Positions 26,393 to 33,987 of a stretch of DNA of 55,001 nt are shown piece after piece; position 1 is the stretch's first letter, and the number at the start of each line of letters is the position of its first letter. Source of the DNA: Oscillospiraceae bacterium (lineage in GTDB: Bacteria > Bacillota > Clostridia > Oscillospirales > CAG-382); contig SVTM01000017.1 in assembly GCA_015063785.1 (NCBI GenBank), forward strand, positions 1 to 55,001, given 5' to 3'. Both the position numbers and the translations under genes were made by a program. Under the pieces are notes generated by a model. The model ran no database searches and was not told the origin of the DNA. It worked only from the letters and a program-made list of their open reading frames with translations.

Positions 26393-27228
26393 GGGTTGGT
26401 TTTGGTTTCAAACTTATTTTGCTTCACGTAATTTTGGGGAGAGGTGCCGACCAGCTTTTTGAAAGTTTTGCTGAAATGATAGATGTCCGAAAAGTGCAGC
26501 TCCTCCGCGATCTCGCCAATCGAAAGAGTGTCGAGCAAAAGCAGTTGTTTTGCCTTTTCTATGCGGTATTTTTGTCGGAAATCCACGGGGTTTTCGCCGC
26601 TGTACTCGCGAAAAAGCTTTCGAAAATATCCTTCGCTGACGCCGCAGATCTTGGCTATCTCGTCAAACGTCTTATCCGAATTTGTTTCGATAAGCTCAAT
26701 GCCTTCGCTTATATATTTATACTTATGGCTGACTACCCTTTTTCGTTGGCGCTGGCAGGCAAGCGCCAAAAGCTGATAGATCGCCGAGGTGATAAGAGGG
26801 GTGCAGACCACGTTTTTGTCAAACTCCGCCGCCGCGTTTTCTATAACAAGGGCAAGAGCCGAATCGACACTTTTAATACAAATTTGGGGCACAAGTGTTG
26901 CGGCGACATCCTCGTTTTCGCAGTTTTTCATCTGAAAATGAAACACCACAGTGTCGTCCCTGTCGGGGGCAGTGTCGAAAAATTCCACCGTGTATTCGAT
27001 GCCCTTGGACATATACGCCACCTGGTTTTTTTCGGCGTTTATCACCTTGCCGGTGCTGTCTGTTATGCGTGCGCTGCAGTTTTTGAACCACAAAAGGGTG
27101 TGCGACGGCTTGGGCTTGCCCATGCACGAGTATACATTGCCGCGTGAAAACCAGTTTTGCCCTTTGGCAAGCGGCTCGGTTATTACAAATTCCGAATTGT
27201 AAAGCTCGCGGAAATCTATCACTTTCAC
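26389..27228 (-). CDS. AraC family transcriptional regulator of the 27.4-35.4 kb operon
   Basis: The protein has 279 residues with a GTG start behind AAAGGAG. The N-terminal sensor (NQVAYMSKGIEYTVEFFDTA) is cupin-like but weakly conserved; the C-terminal domain has KTFDEIAKICGVSEGYFRKL and LSIGEIAEELHFSDIYHFSK with the closing GTSPQNYVKQ. The last residues (KFETKTNP) run into a dispersed-repeat fragment that supplies the stop codon. It is divergent from the seven-gene operon, and direct repeats in the shared promoter region suggest it activates the operon and limits its own expression. Confidence 0.9.
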   Translation of the reverse strand: MKVIDFRELYNSEFVITEPLAKGQNWFSRGNVYSCMGKPKPSHTLLWFKNCSARITDSTGKVINAEKNQVAYMSKGIEYTVEFFDTAPDRDDTVVFHFQMKNCENEDVAATLVPQICIKSVDSALALVIENAAAEFDKNVVCTPLITSAIYQLLALACQRQRKRVVSHKYKYISEGIELIETNSDKTFDEIAKICGVSEGYFRKLFREYSGENPVDFRQKYRIEKAKQLLLLDTLSIGEIAEELHFSDIYHFSKTFKKLVGTSPQNYVKQNKFETKTNP

Positions 27229-27260
27229 AAAAAAACAGCTCCTTTTCTCTTTGTGTTTTC

Positions 27261-27266
27261 ATTATA
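27261..27266 (-). promoter_or_regulatory. -10 box of the AraC gene at 26389-27228
   Basis: TATAAT on the minus strand, 33 bases before the GTG start. The -35 region 17 bases upstream (TTTCAA) is poor, and one TATTATCGCAAA repeat lies within the spacer, a position suited to autorepression. Confidence 0.55.
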
Positions 27267-27271
27267 CCACA

Positions 27272-27350
27272 TATTATCGCAAATTGAAACGTTTTTTACA
27301 AAAAATGTTTTGAATATAACATTTATTATCGCAAAATGTGCCGTTATAAT
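27272..27350 (+). promoter_or_regulatory. Promoter and putative AraC operator pair of the 27.4-35.4 kb operon
   Basis: The 12-base sequence TATTATCGCAAA occurs twice in the same orientation, at 27272-27283 and 27324-27335, start to start 52 bases apart (close to five helical turns). A perfect -10 TATAAT is at 27345-27350; its -35 position (27322-27327, TTTATT) is poor and overlaps the second repeat, the classical site for an AraC-type activator contacting RNA polymerase. Confidence 0.65.
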
Positions 27351-27389
27351 AAAATCAGTAACAAACTATTTTTACAAAGGAGAAACAAA

Positions 27390-28826
27390 ATGCAGTATCA
27401 GATGAATGAATTTTTGTTTGCAATGATCCTTACCGAGCTGGAGGACGCAGTCGGAAAGGAAAATTGCTCGACACGCGCTATTGACAAGGTAACTCACAGT
27501 GTTGACTATTACTGGCTTTCGAGAATGTGGGCAGACCGCGGATGCCGTATGCCCGAGGCGGACTTTGTCGTTTGCCCCGAAAATGCACAGGAAGTTTCAA
27601 AGGTCGTCAAGATCGCAAACTACTACAAGCTCCCCGTAACCACATGGGGCGCAGGCGGCGGAACCCAGGGCGGTGCGATCCCCGTGGCAGGCGGCATCAT
27701 CCTTGACACCAAGAGAATGAACAAGATATATGACGTAAATACCGAAGGTATGTACATAGAATGCGGAACCGGCGCCATCTACAAGCACATCGAATGGGCG
27801 GCAAACGAAGTGGGCAAGGCAACAATGCACTATCCCTCGTCCCTCACCTGCTCGACTGTGGGCGGTTTTCTTGCCCACAGAGGCATCGGCGTTGTTTCGA
27901 CAAAATACGGCAAGATCGACGACATGGTTTTGAAGATGGAAGTTGTTCTTCCCAACGGCGACATCATTGAAACAAGCCCTGCCCCCAAGCACGCCGCAGG
28001 TCCCGACCTTAACCAGATCTTCATCGGTTCGGAGGGAACGCTTGGTATCATCACAAAGGCACAGCTTCGCATCTACGATCAGCCCGAAGAAAGACGCTTC
28101 CGCGGCTTCCTTTTCCAGGATATGAGCGGTGCTTTCAAGGCTTCGCGCGAGCTTTTGCAAAAATTCAAGCCCTCTGTTATGCGTCTTTATGACGAAGCGG
28201 AAACCGCATCTCTTATCAAAAAGATCGTCGGCGTTGAGCGCAAGGGCGCGTTTATGAACGTTGCCATCGAGGGCGTCAAAGAGCTTGTGGAAGTGGAAGA
28301 AAAGATCCTGCTCGAAACCTTTAAAAAGTACGGCGCAGAAGACCTTGGCAGTGAATACGGCGAAAAATGGTGGAAAGAAAAGATCACCTTCTTCTATCCC
28401 GGCCACATGATGGATATTCCCCAGATGTTCGGCACCATGGACACCATTGCCCCCTACGACAAGATTGAAGAGATCTACTGGGCAATGAAAAAAGCCATTG
28501 AAACCAACTTCCCCCAGGCAAAATTTATTGCCCATTTCTCGCACTGGTACGAATGGGGAGCAATGCTTTACGACCGCTTTATCATCGAGGGCAAGGACGT
28601 GCCGCAGGATCCCGTTGAGGCGCTTCGTCTGCACCAGGCGGTTTGGTCGTGCGGCGTGCGTGCGGCTCTTGCCCACGGCGGCGTTGTAAACGATCACCAC
28701 GGCGTCGGCATCAAGCTCGGCCGCCTTATGAAAGAACAGTACGGCCCTGCAATGCAGGTATTTGAAGGACTTAAAAAGACTCTTGACCCCAACGGAATCA
28801 TGAATCCGTTTAAGCTTGGTCTGTGA
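27390..28826 (+). CDS. FAD-binding oxidoreductase, GlcD/alkyl-DHAP synthase-like
   Basis: The protein has 478 residues; ATG 27390 follows AAAGGAG. It is a PCMH/FAD_binding_4 enzyme: TTWGAGGGTQGGAIPVAGG and the FAD-contacting block HYPSSLTCSTVGGFLAHRGI, GPDLNQIFIGSEGTLGIITK, and a C-terminal cap with VNDHHGVGIKLGRL and LDPNGIMNPFK. The overall pattern resembles D-lactate/glycolate oxidase GlcD and alkyldihydroxyacetonephosphate synthase. It is the first gene of a seven-gene operon; the next gene is a ferredoxin-type Fe-S protein and the last an ETF fusion, so electrons probably pass from an oxidised hydroxy-acid or polyol substrate through Fe-S and ETF. The exact substrate is not evident. Confidence 0.88.
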   Translation: MQYQMNEFLFAMILTELEDAVGKENCSTRAIDKVTHSVDYYWLSRMWADRGCRMPEADFVVCPENAQEVSKVVKIANYYKLPVTTWGAGGGTQGGAIPVAGGIILDTKRMNKIYDVNTEGMYIECGTGAIYKHIEWAANEVGKATMHYPSSLTCSTVGGFLAHRGIGVVSTKYGKIDDMVLKMEVVLPNGDIIETSPAPKHAAGPDLNQIFIGSEGTLGIITKAQLRIYDQPEERRFRGFLFQDMSGAFKASRELLQKFKPSVMRLYDEAETASLIKKIVGVERKGAFMNVAIEGVKELVEVEEKILLETFKKYGAEDLGSEYGEKWWKEKITFFYPGHMMDIPQMFGTMDTIAPYDKIEEIYWAMKKAIETNFPQAKFIAHFSHWYEWGAMLYDRFIIEGKDVPQDPVEALRLHQAVWSCGVRAALAHGGVVNDHHGVGIKLGRLMKEQYGPAMQVFEGLKKTLDPNGIMNPFKLGL

Positions 28827-28843
28827 TAGGGAGGGTATGAATT

Positions 28844-29926
28844 ATGATAATGTCTGAAAAAAGCAAACAGCACGTCGATTCCTGCCGTTTTTGCTGGATG
28901 TGCCATCACATCTGCCCCGTCGGCAACGCCACAGGTCAGGAAAGAAACACAGCAAGAGCGCGTGCGCTCGGTATTTCTCTTGTAAACCGCGAAGCCATTG
29001 ACCTTTCGGAGATCATGGACAACATTTTCGAATGTTGCACCTGCGGTGCCTGTGTGCACGATTGTGTGACAGGCTGGGATCCCGTTATGTTCACAAAAGA
29101 AACCCGTCTTCAGGGTGCTCTTGAAGGCAAGCTGCCCGAATATATCATGACTCTCGTTACAAACTGTCTTGAATGCGGCAACGCCTACGGCAAAACAGAG
29201 CTTTGCGAAAAGCTTTGCGCATCAATCGGTGCGCACGCCGACAAAAAGGACACTCTCCTTTTCCTTGGCGTTGACGCAAGATACATGGCGTGCGAGCAGG
29301 CAGATAAGGCAATAAAAGTGCTTGAAAAAGCAGGTATTGATTTTTCGGTTCTCGAAAACGAGCCCGCAAGCGGCGTTCAGCTTGATTTTCTCATCGGTGC
29401 CGCAGGTGAAACAAAGGCACAGATGGAAGAATGTGCAAAGGTGCTTTCGCAGTACAAGACGGTTGTGGTATACGATCCCAACGATGCAAAGGCGATAAAG
29501 CAGCTTTACAAAGAATACGGCATTGAGGTCGCAGCAAACGTGGTGACCTACACTTCGTTTGTGGCAGGTCTTTTGAAAAACGGTGCACTTTCTGCCAAAA
29601 ACTGCGGAAAATGTGTGGTTTTCCAGGATCCTTATCAGCTTTCACGCGATCTTGGCGAAACAGAAGAAGCCCGCGAGATCGTGCGTGCATATGCAAACCT
29701 TGAAGAAATGCTCCTCAACCGCGCCGAAACGGTATGGGCAGGCAACATTCTTATGGCGCAGTATATGCCCGACACCGTAAAGCGCGTGGCAAAAAGAAGA
29801 ATTTTCAACGCGCAGAGCATTGGCAAAAACGCCATAGTCACCGCCTGCGTTTCGGAATACGTTTCGCTTAAAAACGCAAGCGAGGACGTGGAAATTCTCT
29901 CTATCGAAGATCTGATCCTCGGTTAA
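28844..29926 (+). CDS. 4Fe-4S ferredoxin-type protein, GlcF-like partner subunit
   Basis: The protein has 360 residues; AGGGAGGG lies before the ATG (an ATG six bases on is also possible). Two [4Fe-4S] sets are complete: Cys14/17/20/24 (CRFCWMCHHIC) and Cys64/67/70/74 (CCTCGACVHDC). The rest resembles the C-terminal part of glycolate oxidase iron-sulfur subunit GlcF and heterodisulfide-reductase-like proteins, but the usual CCG cysteine-rich motifs are not recognisable. It is 17 bases after the FAD oxidoreductase gene and almost certainly its electron-transfer partner. Confidence 0.85.
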   Translation: MIMSEKSKQHVDSCRFCWMCHHICPVGNATGQERNTARARALGISLVNREAIDLSEIMDNIFECCTCGACVHDCVTGWDPVMFTKETRLQGALEGKLPEYIMTLVTNCLECGNAYGKTELCEKLCASIGAHADKKDTLLFLGVDARYMACEQADKAIKVLEKAGIDFSVLENEPASGVQLDFLIGAAGETKAQMEECAKVLSQYKTVVVYDPNDAKAIKQLYKEYGIEVAANVVTYTSFVAGLLKNGALSAKNCGKCVVFQDPYQLSRDLGETEEAREIVRAYANLEEMLLNRAETVWAGNILMAQYMPDTVKRVAKRRIFNAQSIGKNAIVTACVSEYVSLKNASEDVEILSIEDLILG

Positions 29927-29942
29927 GAAAGGGGCAAAAACA

Positions 29943-30779
29943 ATGTTAGTCAACTTAAAGCAGATAATCGACATGGCGGAAAAGGGCGGATTTTGTGTTC
30001 CTGCCTTCAACGTTTACAACATGGAAAGCGCCATGGGCGTGATAAACGCAGCAGAGGAAGCAAAAGCTCCCGTTATTCTTCAGATATACCCCCGTCTTAT
30101 CAACGAGGACGTGGGATTTTACCTTTCGCACGTGCTGGTGGCGGCGGCAAGAAAAGCAAGCGTGCCCGTTTGCTATCATCTTGACCACGGCCCGTCCGAG
30201 ATCGAGGTGCAAAGAGCGCTTCGCACAGGTGCCACAGGTATTATGTATGACGGCTCGGTGCATCCCTTTGAAGAAAACATTGCAAAAACAAAGCACATCG
30301 TTGATATATGCTCTGCCGTGGGTGTGCCTGTAGAGGGCGAGCTGGGCCACATCGGCAGCGTAAACGACGAAGTGATGGACGAATTTACCGATCCCGATGC
30401 AGCGGCAGAATTTGTTAAAGAAACAGGCGTGTGCTGTCTTGCCGTTCTTATCGGCAACGCCCACGGACACTACAAAAAGCCCCCCTGTCTTGATATCGAC
30501 AGAGTAAAAGCCATCCGTGAAAAGGCAGGCATTCCCCTGGTGCTCCACGGCGGTTCGGGCATTCCCGACGAGCAGGTGAAGGCGGCAATAAAGGCAGGCG
30601 TGCGAAAGATGAATATCGGCACAGACGTTTGCTGTGCTTTTGCAAAAGGCACCCTTGATTCGCTCAACGATCCCAACAGAAGCATTGCCATCGACATCTT
30701 TATGAAAAAGCCGATCGAGGCAGTGAAAAATCTTGCCCTTGACAAGATAAGACTTGTCGAAGCATACGGAAAGGCATAA
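29943..30779 (+). CDS. Class II (zinc-dependent) ketose-bisphosphate aldolase family protein
   Basis: The protein has 278 residues. Family hallmarks: VPAFNVYNMESAMGVI at the N-terminus; catalytic Asp81 and Zn ligand His82 in CYHLDHGPS; Glu133 in EGELGHIG; Zn ligands His174 in GNAHGHY and His202 in VLHGGSG; and the phosphate loop KMNIGTDV. The family includes FbaA, tagatose-bisphosphate aldolases and IolJ, which cleaves 2-deoxy-5-keto-gluconate 6-phosphate. The neighbours (PfkB kinase, IolB-like isomerase) favour an isomerise-phosphorylate-cleave route giving DHAP and an aldehyde. Confidence 0.92.
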   Translation: MLVNLKQIIDMAEKGGFCVPAFNVYNMESAMGVINAAEEAKAPVILQIYPRLINEDVGFYLSHVLVAAARKASVPVCYHLDHGPSEIEVQRALRTGATGIMYDGSVHPFEENIAKTKHIVDICSAVGVPVEGELGHIGSVNDEVMDEFTDPDAAAEFVKETGVCCLAVLIGNAHGHYKKPPCLDIDRVKAIREKAGIPLVLHGGSGIPDEQVKAAIKAGVRKMNIGTDVCCAFAKGTLDSLNDPNRSIAIDIFMKKPIEAVKNLALDKIRLVEAYGKA

Positions 30780-30783
30780 AACT

Positions 30784-31695
30784 ATGGCAAAGATCGTAGG
30801 CATTGGCGCAAACGTTTTTGACACCCTTTACAACATCCCCACCTACCCAAAAGAGGATACGAAAATGCGTGCCACCTCCTGCAAGACGGCAGGCGGCGGA
30901 CCTTGTGCCACGGGACTTGTGGCGGCAGCAAAGCTGGGAGAGAGCGCGGCGTACATCGGCAATTTGTCCGACGACAACGGCGGAAAATTTCTGAAAGCCG
31001 ATTTTGAAAAATACGGCGTTTCGACAGAGCACACACGGGTTTTGTCGGGATATCATTCGTTCACCTCGGTTTTGTGGCTGTGCGCCGACAGCGCAACGCG
31101 CACCTGTGTTTTTGACAAGGGCGATCTTCCTCCCCTTGTCCTTGACGAGGCGCAAAAGCAGGCAATACGCGACGCAGACATTCTGATGGTCGACGGCAAC
31201 GATCTTTCTGCCGCTCTTGAGGGCGCAAAGATTGCAAAAGAAAGCGGCACAAAGGTGCTTTATGACTGCGGAGGGTTATACCCCGACGTAGACAAGCTTC
31301 TTGCCCTGTGCGACATTATGATCCCGTCCGAGGAATTTGCCCTCGGTCACACGGGATGCAAGAACGCACAGGACGCCGCAAAAAAAATGTTCGACACCTA
31401 CCACCCCGAAGTGGTCGTTGTGACACAGGGCAAAAACGGCGGACTTTTATATGACGGACACAATACCGTAAGATACCCCATCTATCCCGCAGAAGTGGTC
31501 GATTCCAACGGCTCGGGCGACGTTTTTCACGGTGCCTTTGCGGCGGCTGTTGTCAAGGGATACGATTATCTTACCTGCTGTCATTTTTCAAGCGCCGTAT
31601 CTGCCATAAAGTGCATGAAGGTCGGCTCGCGCGAGAGCGTGCCCGATTTTGACACCGCAAAAGAATATCTTAAGGAGAACGGATATGAACTTTAA
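30784..31695 (+). CDS. PfkB family carbohydrate kinase
   Basis: The protein has 303 residues from the ATG four bases after the aldolase stop. PfkB features: TAGGGPCATGLVAAAKLG near the N-terminus and the catalytic SNGSGDVFHGAFAAAV with base Asp246. The operon position between a class II aldolase and an IolB-like gene suggests it phosphorylates a ketose or keto-sugar acid before cleavage, the step IolC performs in inositol breakdown. Its 3' end overlaps the next gene by 11 bases, so translation is coupled. Confidence 0.9.
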   Translation: MAKIVGIGANVFDTLYNIPTYPKEDTKMRATSCKTAGGGPCATGLVAAAKLGESAAYIGNLSDDNGGKFLKADFEKYGVSTEHTRVLSGYHSFTSVLWLCADSATRTCVFDKGDLPPLVLDEAQKQAIRDADILMVDGNDLSAALEGAKIAKESGTKVLYDCGGLYPDVDKLLALCDIMIPSEEFALGHTGCKNAQDAAKKMFDTYHPEVVVVTQGKNGGLLYDGHNTVRYPIYPAEVVDSNGSGDVFHGAFAAAVVKGYDYLTCCHFSSAVSAIKCMKVGSRESVPDFDTAKEYLKENGYEL

Positions 31696-32479
31696 GAAAT
31701 CATACAAAAAGACAAACGGCTACACCCCCATCTGCAAGATCGGCGAATGCTCGCTGAAAAAGCTTGAATTCGGAATTATCGAGCTTTGCAAGGGACAGAC
31801 AATTCCCTTTGAAACAAACGATAAGGAAACCGCCTTTATCATGCTTGAGGGACACTGCAACGTAAAATTTGACGGCAAAACTTTCGAAAACGTGGGCAAC
31901 CGCGCCAACGTTTTTGAAAACCGCAGAGCAGAAAGCTTTTATATGCCCCGTGACACAAAGCTTGAGATCGAAGCAATTGACGACATCAAGATCGCCGTTT
32001 GTGCAACCCCTGTTGACGAAAAAACACAGCCCCAGCTGCTTCGCGAGGATCGCGTTGTGCTGAAGCTTTTGGGCGAGGTGCCCTATCAGCGCGAAACCAG
32101 CTTTCTCATTGACGGCACCACCAACGCAAAAGTGCTGACCATCGGCGAAGCATACTGCACCGAAGGCAACTGGGCAGGTTTTCCTCCCCACAAGCACGAC
32201 GTGAACAATATGCCCGCAGAATGTATTGCCGAGGAAGTATACTACTTCCTGTTTGACCCCAAGCAGGGCTTTGCCGTTCAGTGTCTTTACACCGCTGACG
32301 GAGAGATTGACGAGGCGTACAGAGTGAAATATGACGAGCTTGTGGAATTCCCATATGGCTACCACACAACGGTTGCCACCCCCGGATACCAAACCTATTT
32401 TCTCTGGCTTATGGCAGGCGATTATCAGGGCTTTAACAGAAGCTCCGATCCCGACCACGCCTGGATTGAGAAAAAATAA
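31685..32479 (+). CDS. IolB-like (5-deoxy-glucuronate isomerase family) cupin isomerase
   Basis: The protein has 264 residues, the length of IolB. AAGGAG precedes the ATG inside the end of the PfkB gene. The double-cupin family signature is clear: FPPHKHD with His169 and His171, then EEVYYFLFDP (Glu183/184) and YGYHTTVATPGYQTYFLW with His227 as the remaining metal ligand. IolB opens 5-deoxy-D-glucuronate to 2-deoxy-5-keto-gluconate; the related KduI acts on 5-keto-4-deoxyuronate. No iolG, iolE or iolD gene is in the window, so the true substrate may be another aldose or uronate. Confidence 0.85.
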   Translation: MNFKKSYKKTNGYTPICKIGECSLKKLEFGIIELCKGQTIPFETNDKETAFIMLEGHCNVKFDGKTFENVGNRANVFENRRAESFYMPRDTKLEIEAIDDIKIAVCATPVDEKTQPQLLREDRVVLKLLGEVPYQRETSFLIDGTTNAKVLTIGEAYCTEGNWAGFPPHKHDVNNMPAECIAEEVYYFLFDPKQGFAVQCLYTADGEIDEAYRVKYDELVEFPYGYHTTVATPGYQTYFLWLMAGDYQGFNRSSDPDHAWIEKK

Positions 32480-32515
32480 ACTCACCTCCACCCACAGACA
32501 AAGGAGACACGAACG

Positions 32516-33985
32516 ATGAAATATCTTCTGGGTATAGATTTTGGCGGCGGTGCATCAAAAGCCACCCTTATCGACACGAACGGAAAGATAATTGCCGACA
32601 ACACGGTGGAATATCCCACCCTTTATCCCACCGAAAACGCCTGCGAGCAGGATCCTGCCGACTGGATAGGCGCTTTGTGCGAAAACTGCAAAGCTCTTAT
32701 CGGAAAAAGCGGCATCAAAAGCTCGGACATTCTTGCCCTTGCCATTGATTCTGCCACCCACACCTATCTTGTGTGCGACAAGGATTTCAAACCCTTGCGC
32801 AACGCAGTCCATTGGACCGACACCCGTTCGAGAAAACAAGCAGATGCCCTTCGCGAGGAGCACGGCGACGAGATATTTAAAAAGAGCTTTCACCGTCCCG
32901 ACACCATCTGGACTCTGCCCCAGCTGATATGGCTGCGCGAAAACGAACCCGAAATTTTCACAAAAAGCAGATATATCTTTTTTGAAAAAGACTATATCCG
33001 CTATTATCTGACCGGAGTTTTTTGCACCGATCACATCGAGGCACAGGGCAGTATGCTTTTTGACTGTGAAAATATGAAATGGGACGAAAAACTTTGTGCC
33101 CTTGCAGGCATCGACACACAAATGCTGCCCCCAATCGTCGACCCGTGCGATATCATCGGCAAGGTCACGCAAAAGGCAGCGGAAGAAACGGGACTTGCCG
33201 CCGGCACTCCCGTCATCTGCGGTTCGACCGACACAGTCATGGAGGTTTTTGCCTCGGGTGCCGTGAACGAGGGGGATGTCACCGTTAAGCTTGCCACGGC
33301 AGGCAGGATCTGTGTTATCACCAAAAAACCTTACCCCGACAGACATCTTGTAAACTATTCGCATATTGCAAAGGGCTTGTGGTATCCCGGAACCGCCACA
33401 AAATCCTGTGCCGCGTCCTATCGCTGGTACAGAGACACCTTTGGCGGCGAGTACAAAGAGCTTGATATGGCTGCAAGCGAGATTTCGATTGGTTGCGACG
33501 GACTGATTTTCCACCCGTATCTCAACGGCGAGCTTACGCCGTATGCCGACCCAATGCTTTGCGGAAGCTTCACAGGGGTGCGCGCCACCCACACAAGGGC
33601 GCATTTTACCCGTGCGGTGCTGGAGGGTGTGGCATATTCGCTGCTTGACAGCAAGCTGTATCTTGATTCTCTTAATATTCCCTACAATTCGGTTGCCACC
33701 GCCATCGGCGGCGGAACAAAGGGAAATTTGTGGCGCGGGATGATATCCGACGCTTTGGGAATTGCGCTTAAAACCACCGAAAGCTCGGATTCTTCGCTGG
33801 GTTCTGCCATGCTTGCAGGCATTGCCATAGGTGTTTTTGAAAACGCGCGAGATGCTGTGCAAAAATGTGTAAAGCAGACCGATATCACATACCCCAACCC
33901 CGAAAACACCGAAAAATACCGCAAGGTTTTTGAAAGCTACAAAAAGATCCACGATGCTCTGGCACCGATATACAAAGAGAGATAA
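32516..33985 (+). CDS. FGGY family carbohydrate kinase
   Basis: The protein has 489 residues, with AAAGGAG before the ATG. MKYLLGIDFGGGASKATLID is the FGGY phosphate-1 start, HWTDTRSRKQ includes the catalytic aspartate region, and the C-terminal AIGGGTKGNLWRGMISDALG and SLGSAMLAGIAIG follow the xylulokinase/gluconokinase pattern. It phosphorylates a sugar, sugar acid or polyol, or a short product such as a ketose or glyceraldehyde. Having two kinases (FGGY and PfkB) in one operon suggests two phosphorylation steps or a bifurcated pathway. The stop is two bases before the next ATG. Confidence 0.93.
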   Translation: MKYLLGIDFGGGASKATLIDTNGKIIADNTVEYPTLYPTENACEQDPADWIGALCENCKALIGKSGIKSSDILALAIDSATHTYLVCDKDFKPLRNAVHWTDTRSRKQADALREEHGDEIFKKSFHRPDTIWTLPQLIWLRENEPEIFTKSRYIFFEKDYIRYYLTGVFCTDHIEAQGSMLFDCENMKWDEKLCALAGIDTQMLPPIVDPCDIIGKVTQKAAEETGLAAGTPVICGSTDTVMEVFASGAVNEGDVTVKLATAGRICVITKKPYPDRHLVNYSHIAKGLWYPGTATKSCAASYRWYRDTFGGEYKELDMAASEISIGCDGLIFHPYLNGELTPYADPMLCGSFTGVRATHTRAHFTRAVLEGVAYSLLDSKLYLDSLNIPYNSVATAIGGGTKGNLWRGMISDALGIALKTTESSDSSLGSAMLAGIAIGVFENARDAVQKCVKQTDITYPNPENTEKYRKVFESYKKIHDALAPIYKER

Positions 33986-33987
33986 AA

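Noticed and set aside
31685..32479. Proof of complete myo-inositol catabolism
   Set aside because: Only IolB-, IolC- and IolJ-like genes are here; iolG, iolE and iolD are not in the window, so the substrate is left open.
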